From a virus, in the IMG/VR virus record IMGVR_UViG_3300029826_000006, positions 1-48,186 of that record: a DNA stretch of 48,186 nucleotides; one strand, given 5' to 3'. The position numbers were made by a program, and so were the translations under genes. Positions 16,942 to 24,964 of this stretch are shown here, piece by piece. Numbering within the stretch: the stretch's first letter is position 1; every line of letters begins with the position of its first letter. The notes under the pieces were generated by a model. That model saw only the letters and a list, made by a program, of their open reading frames with translations, made no database searches and was not told the origin of the DNA.

Positions 16942-18881
16942 ATTTCACCTCCCATAGGCACCAGATTGCCTTGACCTACCTGATTTAGAACTTGCTCATC
17001 AGGCATAGACGTTGTTTGCACACGCTTGAAGTCCTCCACATTTTTAGCCCCAAGCTGCTGTGCAATGTAAGTAAATATCCTAACAACATCAAACTGTTGC
17101 ATAAGTTCTGGTGTGGTGCCTATAGTTTTAAACAACTGCATCCAGGCGTCAGAGAAGTTACCTCCAGGAATCGAACCGTCTCTGACCATTATATCGTAAG
17201 AGATTGCAAGGTTAGCTGGTGACACTTTAACTCTGTCCTTTCCACCAAATGCTTGTTTTAGCTGCTGCTCGTACCTACCTAGTACTTTTACATAAGTGCT
17301 ATTCTCCATGTATTGCTGAGTGTGAACAGCAAACATAGTTCCAATGTCCTGCATGAACTGCATACCTACCATCATTGCAAGACGTTGTAAGCGTGAGACA
17401 GCAGAACCACGAGTGCCTTGAAACTCGGATTTTGTGAGTCGTTCAGGGCCTCCTTGACGAAGGGCTCCCTGCATAGATTGGTCAGCGCCAGAGATGCGAT
17501 CCATCCACTGTGTGATGTACGAACTATCGGCGATGTTAGCCCGTGTAATATCTTGAACAGCGAGCTGCTGAACAACTTTATCAACTCCACGTCCCCACGC
17601 AGGACGACGCAAGCGGATGAGTTTGCCAGGCTTAGGATCCTTAAGATCATTGATGTTGACTAAGAATGGATCAACAACTAACATATCATTGATAGATTTT
17701 CTAACGTTCTCAACATGGCTGTTGAATAGGAAGTCAAGAGTATGCTGAAGACCGTAGAGCACTTCCATCCTTCCAATAGGAGTAGCTGAGTAACCATCAA
17801 ACTCAGGACTCGCAACTGCTATCGGATACATTCCGTGGTTGTGATTAGCTGGTTCACATGACACTATTACATCGTCAGCAGAGAGTGCAAAGAACCACTT
17901 CTCAGGATACTCAGATGTTCCTAGCTTCCAGTCCTTAGGAATCAAGTGGATGTACATCTTAATGGTGTCAACTCTGTTAGTTGACTGTGTCATGCTTCGG
18001 CTTTTGTCAGTAGATCCACCATGCTTTATTTCACGATCAGATTGGCCGAGCGCCAGAGATGAAGTCTTATTTGCTTTATGTTTTAAATACTTAACATTGA
18101 ACAAGCCAGAGTCAGGTCTAGATTCCTCTGACAATAGATCCATTAAGCTTTCATTCTCAATCCAACCAACAAACTCACCTTTTTGAACATCGATACTAGA
18201 GACAGTTGGATCAGGGAGGTATAGGTAAGGGTCAATGCTAGACATCCCATTACCTTCAAATATCTTTGAATCAATGAAGTTAACAAATGTCTGCTTGCTA
18301 GTTCCTGTAACACCTTCTGTAAATACCTCAGTTTTTGTAGGGACCTTTCCCCACATAGTCTTCCACTCAGGAACACCAATTCCTATTCCATAGTTGAAAG
18401 AATCCCTAAGCACAGTATGAATGTAGAGAGGGACCTTAGTCTTTGCACAGTGAAGCTTAACAATTAGTTCAAGCAGCATAGCTCCGATAGTGTCATCTGC
18501 TTCAACTCCCTCATATTGAAACATAGGGTCTTGAAAGAAAGCCATTGACATGTAAGTTAGCAAAGCTTCCAACATTGAATATGAGTAAGGAAATACTATT
18601 GAGACAGGTTTCTTAGGTTCCTTTTGCTGTGTGACTATGTCTTTGTCTTCAGGAGTTACATAGATAGTCATTATCCTATCTATCTCACGCCACGAGTCGA
18701 AGCGCTTAGACATAACCGTTCTTGATTCGTTAGCCCTTGTTAGGATTTTAGAAACAAGAGACTTATGAAAGTCAGAGTCTGGCCTTAGGTCAAGTCCGTC
18801 TGGATAGTCGTAGTCATAATTGTATTTACCGTAGTCTACGTCTTTTCCAGTTGTCTGATCACCAGTTACAATGTAAGGCAT
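16938..18881 (-). CDS. Portal protein
   Basis: This 647-residue protein has the length and order expected of podovirus portal proteins. The N-terminal region SRTVMSKRFDSWREIDRIMT is followed by a PVSIVFPYSYSMLEALLTYM helix and a long core with YGIGIGVPEWKTMWG. The C-terminal half includes FNSHVENVRKSINDMLVVDP and QGTRGSAVSRLQRLAMMVG, typical of the portal stem and clip helices. It lies directly downstream of the terminase and holin candidate and upstream of the scaffold. The protein forms the dodecameric ring at the DNA-packaging vertex. Confidence 0.85.
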   Translation of the reverse strand: MPYIVTGDQTTGKDVDYGKYNYDYDYPDGLDLRPDSDFHKSLVSKILTRANESRTVMSKRFDSWREIDRIMTIYVTPEDKDIVTQQKEPKKPVSIVFPYSYSMLEALLTYMSMAFFQDPMFQYEGVEADDTIGAMLLELIVKLHCAKTKVPLYIHTVLRDSFNYGIGIGVPEWKTMWGKVPTKTEVFTEGVTGTSKQTFVNFIDSKIFEGNGMSSIDPYLYLPDPTVSSIDVQKGEFVGWIENESLMDLLSEESRPDSGLFNVKYLKHKANKTSSLALGQSDREIKHGGSTDKSRSMTQSTNRVDTIKMYIHLIPKDWKLGTSEYPEKWFFALSADDVIVSCEPANHNHGMYPIAVASPEFDGYSATPIGRMEVLYGLQHTLDFLFNSHVENVRKSINDMLVVDPFLVNINDLKDPKPGKLIRLRRPAWGRGVDKVVQQLAVQDITRANIADSSYITQWMDRISGADQSMQGALRQGGPERLTKSEFQGTRGSAVSRLQRLAMMVGMQFMQDIGTMFAVHTQQYMENSTYVKVLGRYEQQLKQAFGGKDRVKVSPANLAISYDIMVRDGSIPGGNFSDAWMQLFKTIGTTPELMQQFDVVRIFTYIAQQLGAKNVEDFKRVQTTSMPDEQVLNQVGQGNLVPMGGEM

Positions 18882-18897
18882 AGTGCCCTCGCTTCAT

Positions 18898-19116
18898 TTA
18901 GTTTTTCAATATACCAGGAATACGAATAACTATATCAACTAGAATAAGAATAACTGAAACAAGGATTCCACCAAGTATAGTGTTTAACTTTCCCATTATA
19001 CCATTCATACGTATGTCCAGTTCTTTAAGTTTATCCCATTGGACTTTATTTTCACTCTTTAAATTATCTATGTCTTTTGTGCATCCACTATGTTCATGGC
19101 ACAATTCTGTGCTCAT
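18898..19116 (-). CDS. Small coiled-coil membrane protein, XhlA-like holin candidate
   Basis: This 72-residue protein has a short Cys/His-containing start (CHEHSGC), a charged coiled coil (DIDNLKSENKVQWDKLKELD, through residue 48), and one C-terminal transmembrane helix (TILGGILVSVILILVDIVI). The coiled-coil-then-membrane layout is that of XhlA-type proteins that help phage holins. It overlaps the terminase stop by 4 bases. The M15 endolysin is at 26385, so a split lysis set is possible; a purely structural membrane role cannot be excluded. Confidence 0.5.
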   Translation of the reverse strand: MSTELCHEHSGCTKDIDNLKSENKVQWDKLKELDIRMNGIMGKLNTILGGILVSVILILVDIVIRIPGILKN

Positions 19117-20654
19117 ACTATTCTCCAGTCCTCTACAGGCTGATCGTAGTTAAGTTCCTTAAACTCAGCTTCAATATCTTTTGGATCTTCAGCTGGGCTA
19201 AAATATCGCTCACCAAGTTCAAGCATCTCAATGATGTATGCAAGAGCATCCATTAAGTCCCATAGAGCAGAACGAGGAAACATTAGTAATTGTGCTTCGA
19301 GCTTTCTAACAGTGGCATTTGCTTTGTTGTGATAAATGTATCCACCACGGTAGTAAGGGACAAGTTCCTTGATTCGATCTTCTTTCTTCATCCCTCCGCG
19401 AGCCTTGAGCCATATGAGTTCGAAGAACTGTCCACGGCGGAACATCTCATTTTTAATAGGCTGCTTGATGAATTCGTTGAGTGAAGTTTCTTCGATACCT
19501 ATTACTTTTGCGTCTAGTCTTGTAGCCATTCCAAACATGGCGTTGTAGATTTCGTCTGGATAGAGTTTCTCACTAATAGCATCGCGGATGTAGAGGCGAG
19601 CACTTGATAAGTCGATACCAACACCTACGATGGCAGTCTCGGCAGAATGAATTTTGACTGTTTTCGCAGGATCCATAATAACAACTGTTTCAATACTATT
19701 GTTATGCTGAACTTCAACATCAAGAACATTTAAGTCATTTTCGTCTTTGCCAACGTCGTTAGGAACATTGTAATAGTGGAAGTATTCCTTCTGAAATGCA
19801 GCGTCTTTAGTTGAAATTGGTAGGTTTCGGAACTCACGAAAGAACACATCGGTTTGGCCAGCTTTAACATGCTCTTCCCATTCCCTTTCTATTTGTTCCT
19901 TAGATTTGAACTCAGGCGCAGTTGGATTAAAGTCATCGTCGCAGGCTTCGAGACGGATGCTTTCCCAGTCAGGTGAGTCTAAAAGCATTTGAAGAACAGA
20001 ATCTTCATGCTTTAAAGTGTCAATGTAGACAATTTTGTACTTGTCAGACATCTCACCTATTTGAGGAACGGCCTTGATAACATCTGCGTAGAGCCACTGT
20101 TTCCATCCCTTTCTAATCTCATCATTGTTGACTTTTTCAGGGTCTTCAAGATCATCTATAACAAACAATCCAGGCCGATCATTTTTAAAAAGAACTCCTC
20201 GTACTTGCTGGCCAGCACCGCGAGGCCATACAAGAGTATCATAAGCTACCCAAGCTTTCTTAGAGAAAACTTCATCGAATTCTACCTTTCCTACATCTCG
20301 ATATTTGAAGTCACCAAAGAAGTGCTTAATGGTTCTGTTTGTTACAAGCTCACGACGAAGGTTTTCAGTTTGCAGAGATGCTGCATCGTGAGATTTGTTG
20401 ATGTAGCAGACGAAGCCAGTATAGCGGAAGAGGATCCACCTGGCGATTAATGCAAGAGCGACAATGGAAGTCTTTCCCCACCCACGAGGTGCAGCGATGG
20501 CTACTTTGTTCGCAGGACCATCAATGAGCTTGAATATCTTCTCATGGACGCTTTCTGAAAATGGCAGAGTGAAGCGCTCAGGGAAGAAGGTCTTAGCCAT
20601 CATCCTTGTCGATGTAGCACATTGAGATAGTATTTCTCGGTCTATAGCATCCAT
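19113..20654 (-). CDS. terL: Terminase large subunit
   Basis: This 513-residue packaging ATPase-nuclease has Walker A APRGWGKTS at residues 55-63, a Walker B ending LFVIDDLED near 166, and the nuclease-domain aspartate in VVIMDPAKT near 325. The second nuclease carboxylates are likely in KVIGIEETS and the C-terminal LMDALAYIIEM helix. It cuts concatemeric DNA and drives it through the portal. The small subunit is far upstream at 26662, with glycan and mucin genes between them, an unusual separation. No Shine-Dalgarno site precedes the ATG; dyad copy 4 lies there instead. Confidence 0.9.
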   Translation of the reverse strand: MDAIDREILSQCATSTRMMAKTFFPERFTLPFSESVHEKIFKLIDGPANKVAIAAPRGWGKTSIVALALIARWILFRYTGFVCYINKSHDAASLQTENLRRELVTNRTIKHFFGDFKYRDVGKVEFDEVFSKKAWVAYDTLVWPRGAGQQVRGVLFKNDRPGLFVIDDLEDPEKVNNDEIRKGWKQWLYADVIKAVPQIGEMSDKYKIVYIDTLKHEDSVLQMLLDSPDWESIRLEACDDDFNPTAPEFKSKEQIEREWEEHVKAGQTDVFFREFRNLPISTKDAAFQKEYFHYYNVPNDVGKDENDLNVLDVEVQHNNSIETVVIMDPAKTVKIHSAETAIVGVGIDLSSARLYIRDAISEKLYPDEIYNAMFGMATRLDAKVIGIEETSLNEFIKQPIKNEMFRRGQFFELIWLKARGGMKKEDRIKELVPYYRGGYIYHNKANATVRKLEAQLLMFPRSALWDLMDALAYIIEMLELGERYFSPAEDPKDIEAEFKELNYDQPVEDWRIV

Positions 20655-20658
20655 GTTT

Positions 20659-20678
20659 GTTAATTAATTTAACGATCT
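20659..20678. repeat. Dyad repeat, copy 4
   Basis: GTTAATTAATTTAACGATCT lies immediately upstream of terL, starting just after the stop codon of the 107-residue gene. Confidence 0.8.
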
Positions 20679-21001
20679 CACGGAGGAGTCGTTGTTGGTG
20701 CTAAGGTTGTTAAGTAAAGTCTAAGTGGGCCAATAACTGATAGATCTACAACCTTTCCATGTGACCTAGTGACAGCACCAGTCATGGAAAATGCCTGAAG
20801 TTTCCACACTCCAGTTTGGTCTAAATCTACGTATGGATTAGTTGAGTACTCAACAACTTTGTTATTGGTTCCACAGATAGACGCAGGCCAAACTCCATTA
20901 GTTCCGTCTGGCTTTTTATACTTAATGTATACAGTTAGCCCTGTTAGCGTCTGACCTGTGTTAAGGAGCAGTTTAACTATGTCACTCGCAAAGACTGGCA
21001 T
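20678..21001 (-). CDS. Small virion-associated protein with Thr-Ala-Pro end
   Basis: This 107-residue protein is beta-rich (LTGLTVYIKYKKPDGTNGVW, then TGVWKLQAFSMTG) and ends in LTTLAPTTTPP. Short proteins of this form occur in tail or head modules as small immunoglobulin- or collar-like subunits. Its start overlaps the end of the 604-residue mucin-like gene by 20 bases and terL follows it. The shared terminal repeat suggests that it and its neighbour carry the same surface decoration. Confidence 0.5.
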   Translation of the reverse strand: MPVFASDIVKLLLNTGQTLTGLTVYIKYKKPDGTNGVWPASICGTNNKVVEYSTNPYVDLDQTGVWKLQAFSMTGAVTRSHGKVVDLSVIGPLRLYLTTLAPTTTPP

Positions 21002-22796
21002 CGATCTCTAGCTCCATAGTCATAGTTGAATAAAGTGTTACTTCGATAGTTATGATAGAGTCTTTTTCTATTTCTAGCTCAATTAGCGAATATCCAATGA
21101 TGCTACACACAGGATCCATTGGAGGAGCTGTGGTAGGAGCCAGAGTTGTTGGAGGTAAAGTAGTAGGTGAAGGAGTTGTTGGAGTAACCGTTGTTGGTAG
21201 AACTGTAGTCGGAGCAGCTGTAGTCGGTGGTAAGGTAGTAGGAGCAAGTGTAGTTGGAGACAGTGTTGTAGGTGATAAAGTTGTCGGTGCTAACGACGTT
21301 GGAGATAATGTTGTAGGAGCCTCAGTTGTAGGAGCGCTTGTGGTTGGGAGTGTAGTAGGTGCAAGAGTCGTCGGCTCTAGTGTTGTCGGAGCAATGGTAG
21401 TAGGTGGTAAGGTAGTGGGCGCTAGAGTCGTAGGAGCCAACGTGGTAGGTGCTAGTGTTGTTGGTGCACTTGTCGTTGGCAGAGTTGTTGGCGCTAGAGT
21501 GGTAGGTGGTAGAGTGGTCGGAGCTAAAGTTGTTGGCGGCAGAGTAGTTGGGGCCAATGTAGTAGGTGCGAGAGTCGTAGGTGCTAACGTAGTAGGAGCA
21601 GCGGTAGTTGGTTCAGGTTCTTCATCTCCCCAAGCGCCGAACTCAGGCTCATTCGCTACCAGTTTGCGGACTGCAACCCAATCAACATAAATGTATTGGT
21701 TCCCTATCGCGTAGGAGCCGTTCGAGTAATAATGAATGCCGAAATATCCGACAGACATCGATGATTCGTGAGAGTCAGAAAGTTCGAGCGCACCGTTTCG
21801 ATACTGTTTGTTTGCCCCACTCAAAAACTGATAGCTGCCCCGTATCCAGGTATCGTCTTCGAGGTCCGTATCATAAGTACTACCAGCTTTCGTTCCTATT
21901 TGGTTTCGCCAGTTTGTAGCTTCTGCCCCATACCAGAAATGAGCCGCCAAAAAATAATTAGAATCAGATTCATAGTATGCCTGACTCGTTTCATGTGCAG
22001 CGAGAGCCAGCACACACGAAACACCAGCGGAAGTGCTTCCGTTTGCATTGAGCTTTAAGCTGGCTTCAACGGCGCATGGGACATTTATCTGAGTTTTAGA
22101 ATCGAGTGCCGGACTCGTTCTCGCCGTAACATCAACTATAGTGAACTGCGCCTGACTGTCTGCAATAGCGAGCGTATCCTGATAGTTTGTATTGTTGTAC
22201 CATTTATCTGTGTCGAGAGAGCTACCCAAGAAATCGTCGAAAATAATGAATGCAGCGTCTCCGTCACTGACAGCGGATGCCCCTGCGTTCCCGTAGTACA
22301 TATAGAACGTTGTTGCATTGGTTCCTATAGAATCAAACTCAACCCAAATTGTGGCGGATGAACTATCAGCACCTTTTTCGATCCAATAATCGAGAAGCGT
22401 TTCACCATCAGAAGTCGTAAAGCGGATGTCGTCATAATCGGCTTCGCAGTTCGTGCCGACATAGACATCTGAGCCACTGTCTGATCCGGCACTGCGATGA
22501 ACAGTGATCTTAACCTGATAATTTATCAGACGAAGACTGTAACTTTCCCCTGAAGCATTCGCGCCAGGATAGTTCTCGGAAATCGTCAGCGATGTGTCGC
22601 TTGCAATGGCGCTAATCGTGTACCAATTACTGTCTGGGAGTTGAATCTGGTCTCCAGCCCCCCACTCGGTAAATACTGTACTTGTACCAGTGACAGTAGC
22701 AGATCCGTTCGTAACGGCAACAGTCCCAGCATCTGACCCCTGAGCAGTTAGAGGAAATGACTTTCTATAATCCCATCCAGTGAGCCAACCAGTCAT
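20982..22796 (-). CDS. DUF2341/LamG-like surface protein with long mucin-like Thr-Ala-Pro tract
   Basis: This 604-residue protein starts with the WDYRKSFPL entry strand of DUF2341, which resumes at residue ~92 (INYQVKITVHR) and continues through YVGTNCEADYDDIRFTTSDG to FYMYYGNAGAS. Residues ~17-90 are an inserted phage tail-type module (AVTNGSATVTGTSTVFTEWG). A concanavalin/LamG-like beta-sandwich follows (DDFLGSSLDTDKW, ~186-385). Residues ~397-557 are about thirty TTxAP/TTxPP repeats, then a 45-residue beta-rich end. The folded part is richer in G+C and CpG than neighbouring genes, a sign of transfer. The layout suggests a long stalk carrying a sugar-binding or structural head. It is encoded right after the glycosyltransferase genes. 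Confidence 0.7.
   Translation of the reverse strand: MTGWLTGWDYRKSFPLTAQGSDAGTVAVTNGSATVTGTSTVFTEWGAGDQIQLPDSNWYTISAIASDTSLTISENYPGANASGESYSLRLINYQVKITVHRSAGSDSGSDVYVGTNCEADYDDIRFTTSDGETLLDYWIEKGADSSSATIWVEFDSIGTNATTFYMYYGNAGASAVSDGDAAFIIFDDFLGSSLDTDKWYNNTNYQDTLAIADSQAQFTIVDVTARTSPALDSKTQINVPCAVEASLKLNANGSTSAGVSCVLALAAHETSQAYYESDSNYFLAAHFWYGAEATNWRNQIGTKAGSTYDTDLEDDTWIRGSYQFLSGANKQYRNGALELSDSHESSMSVGYFGIHYYSNGSYAIGNQYIYVDWVAVRKLVANEPEFGAWGDEEPEPTTAAPTTLAPTTLAPTTLAPTTLPPTTLAPTTLPPTTLAPTTLPTTSAPTTLAPTTLAPTTLAPTTLPPTTIAPTTLEPTTLAPTTLPTTSAPTTEAPTTLSPTSLAPTTLSPTTLSPTTLAPTTLPPTTAAPTTVLPTTVTPTTPSPTTLPPTTLAPTTAPPMDPVCSIIGYSLIELEIEKDSIITIEVTLYSTMTMELEIDASLCE
21121..21610 (-). repeat. Degenerate 15-bp repeats coding for TTLAP units
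   Basis: About thirty tandem 15-bp units encode the pentapeptide TTLAP and variants (TTLPP, TTSAP, TTEAP, TTVTP). Synonymous codons vary strongly between units while Thr-Thr and Pro stay fixed, which points to selection on the protein rather than recent DNA slippage. Confidence 0.9.
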
Positions 22797-22820
22797 ACAA
22801 TTACCTAGTGTAGATGAATA

Positions 22821-22841
22821 AGTCCGTTAAATTTTTAAACA
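22821..22841. repeat. Dyad repeat, copy 5 (degenerate)
   Basis: AGTCCGTTAAATTTTTAAAC. The left arm is intact and the right arm is weaker. It lies between the two-domain glycosyltransferase and the mucin-like gene. Confidence 0.65.
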
Positions 22842-22845
22842 TTCT

Positions 22846-24477
22846 TTACATTAACCTAAGATGAGCAAATCTTTTTTGCTTCTGCTCTGAGAGCTGATTC
22901 TGCTTTACATGTTGATGGTAAGATTTAATGTCTTCAGATTTAAATTCTTGTGTATTTTGTTCTATGTACTCATTTCCATTGATGAAGTGATCACCGATGT
23001 AGAGTCGATTGCTTCTATTATTTCCATGAACTACCATGTAAGCGTAGGAAGGAGGAACTGTGTAAATAGTGTTAAAGAACCTTCCCATTTTTAAATGGAG
23101 GTCTTCGTAAGGTGAGACTATAGGAGGTTCACGCTGGATTATTGATAAGAAGGGACTAACACGCTTTGGATTGTGTGGAGCGAAGAATCTGTAGAGTCGG
23201 CCATCAGGTGCCTGACCAGTGACTTGGTAGTTTATGAGAAAGCGTTTAGCAGGAACATTTTCGGCCATGTACTTCATGTGAGCGATCCAGCCTGGCGCTA
23301 CCCAGTCATCGTTGTCAAGCCTGGCCATGATAGTAGCTGTTGGGTGACCAGAGGAACGTGCAAGGTCTTCTGGGCACCCTGGATCGATTTCGTTTCCGTA
23401 GTTGTGAGATGTGTCTACTGACTCAGCCCATTTGGAAAGGTTATCTTCGATATAGATGAAGCGAGCATCAAGACCAGTCCAATCAAGAGATTGGATTAGT
23501 TTAGTAGTTTCATTATCTTTGTATGATACGAAGGTGTAGACAGTGAAATCTTTATCAGTTTGACGTTTTAAACTGTTGATAAAGTTATCCTGCATCATGT
23601 TTATTCGAGACTGGCTGAGAATGCCAAGAGCATCTTCGTCACCTAGTTGTTTGTAAATGGCACGAGTGAATACAAGAGTGTCACTTTGATGCTTTGGATC
23701 TTCGACATTTACAGATGGGCCAGGATAGGTCTCGCTACAGAATCCCCACTTTTCACGGAATCTTCTAACACCATCTAGGCGTATTGGGTTGCGGACTTTT
23801 TCACGCAGATAAGTGATATTTCGATGAGTCTTATCATTTATTGCTATGTAGCGCTTATCGCAAAGTGTACCTATTTTCCACCCAGCTTTGCGAATGTTCA
23901 TACACATGTCGAAGTCCCAGACACCAAGGTGGTAATTAGTGTCTATTACGTCAGGGATTATAGCAACTTCTTTTCGCATAAGAAGAGATGCAGCACCGAT
24001 GAGGTCTACGTCCATTATTCCTGTGTAGCTATGTCTTACAGGTATGCTTATTACCTTTGTGCCGTCGACTCTCCGATGCCATTTTAGGTAGTTATGTACA
24101 AGATCGATCATTCCATAAGATGCACCCTGCATCGAGTCCATGAACTTCAACATAGCATCGAGGCTACCAGGTTGAAAAGTCATATCGTTGTCTGTGAAGA
24201 AAATGTAAGGTGTGATAGCACTACGTTTTAGTAACTCGGCACGAGGCTTAGCTGCCCCATTGTTACCTTGAGTGAAAAATATGTCTCTGATCATGTAGCC
24301 AGACGTTGCATCTAAGATTGCCTGACGCTTTGCATTTGAAATATTTTCACATCCTTGGACCTGGAGACAGAGGTTGAGAGGCATCTTAGTTGTTCTAGGC
24401 AGACGTATGAGAGTTTCTATTAACTTATCTTCGAGCATCCAAGAGAGGATGCTTACAGTTATTCTAGCCTCTGCCAT
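22846..24477 (-). CDS. Bifunctional glycosyltransferase: two GT-A domains in tandem
   Basis: This 543-residue protein has two GT-A domains. The N-terminal GT2-like domain has a nucleotide/metal DND in FFTDNDMTFQPG at residues 96-98 and a likely acceptor region GVWDFDMCMNIRKAGW near 200. The second begins near residue 265 and has the ARLDNDDWVAPGW motif near 385, with the Asp-Asn-Asp-Asp form of rhamnosyltransferase-like GT-A proteins. Two domains suggest two successive sugar transfers. There is no membrane segment, so it acts in the cytoplasm. It overlaps the methyltransferase-like gene by 14 bases and precedes the mucin-like protein. Donor sugars are unknown. Confidence 0.75.
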   Translation of the reverse strand: MAEARITVSILSWMLEDKLIETLIRLPRTTKMPLNLCLQVQGCENISNAKRQAILDATSGYMIRDIFFTQGNNGAAKPRAELLKRSAITPYIFFTDNDMTFQPGSLDAMLKFMDSMQGASYGMIDLVHNYLKWHRRVDGTKVISIPVRHSYTGIMDVDLIGAASLLMRKEVAIIPDVIDTNYHLGVWDFDMCMNIRKAGWKIGTLCDKRYIAINDKTHRNITYLREKVRNPIRLDGVRRFREKWGFCSETYPGPSVNVEDPKHQSDTLVFTRAIYKQLGDEDALGILSQSRINMMQDNFINSLKRQTDKDFTVYTFVSYKDNETTKLIQSLDWTGLDARFIYIEDNLSKWAESVDTSHNYGNEIDPGCPEDLARSSGHPTATIMARLDNDDWVAPGWIAHMKYMAENVPAKRFLINYQVTGQAPDGRLYRFFAPHNPKRVSPFLSIIQREPPIVSPYEDLHLKMGRFFNTIYTVPPSYAYMVVHGNNRSNRLYIGDHFINGNEYIEQNTQEFKSEDIKSYHQHVKQNQLSEQKQKRFAHLRLM

Positions 24478-24964
24478 GATGAGTGTCCTCGAAGATAGCT
24501 AGAGTCGTAGATTGATTGTCTATACGAGACATGCCGTTGATGAGTGGTGAAAGGTTTGCCTTGATGCTTCGTTCGAAGTCATCGAGAAAGTAAAATCTTG
24601 CATGGTTGATGGCTGATTTCAATTGAGGAGCACGAGGAAGGATGCCGTCTATTAAAGCTATATCGAAGTTAGAAGAGATGTCTACTTTTTTGTTTGGAGA
24701 GTGGATGAAAGTAACTTTTGGTGAGCAGAGCTGCCTCACGAATTCAATGTACTCAGCGTTGGTTTCGTAAGAAACCACTGAAATACCGAGACTGTCGAAT
24801 AAGATAGTTGAAACACCTGAGCCAAATTCGAGGACTGATTTTAAAGAATGCTGATCAATGACTTGTTGGATCTGGTCCCAGCGCCTAGGACGAAGATAGC
24901 GTAGGTCGGGAGTCTTTGATCTCCATAAAGTGTAGATTTCTCTGCTATTCATTGCTCGTCCCAA
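24464..24964 (-). CDS. Class I SAM-dependent methyltransferase-like protein
   Basis: This 166-residue protein has a motif-I glycine loop, VLEFGSGVSTILF, at residues ~40-52, an acidic strand end (VVSYETNAEYIEF) for the SAM ribose, and FDIALIDGILPRAP as the motif-IV-like strand, followed by ARFYFLDDFER. It is short but complete for the Rossmann core. It is wedged between two glycosyltransferase genes with overlaps of 14 and 16 bases, so O-methylation of a transferred sugar is the simplest reading. The substrate is inferred from context only. Confidence 0.65.
   Translation of the reverse strand: MGRAMNSREIYTLWRSKTPDLRYLRPRRWDQIQQVIDQHSLKSVLEFGSGVSTILFDSLGISVVSYETNAEYIEFVRQLCSPKVTFIHSPNKKVDISSNFDIALIDGILPRAPQLKSAINHARFYFLDDFERSIKANLSPLINGMSRIDNQSTTLAIFEDTHHGRG

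Noticed and set aside
21052-21690. Long plus-strand frame of VVGARVVGGK repeats
   Set aside because: It is the complement of the Thr-Ala-Pro repeat; the minus-strand frame has the start, domains and ribosome site.
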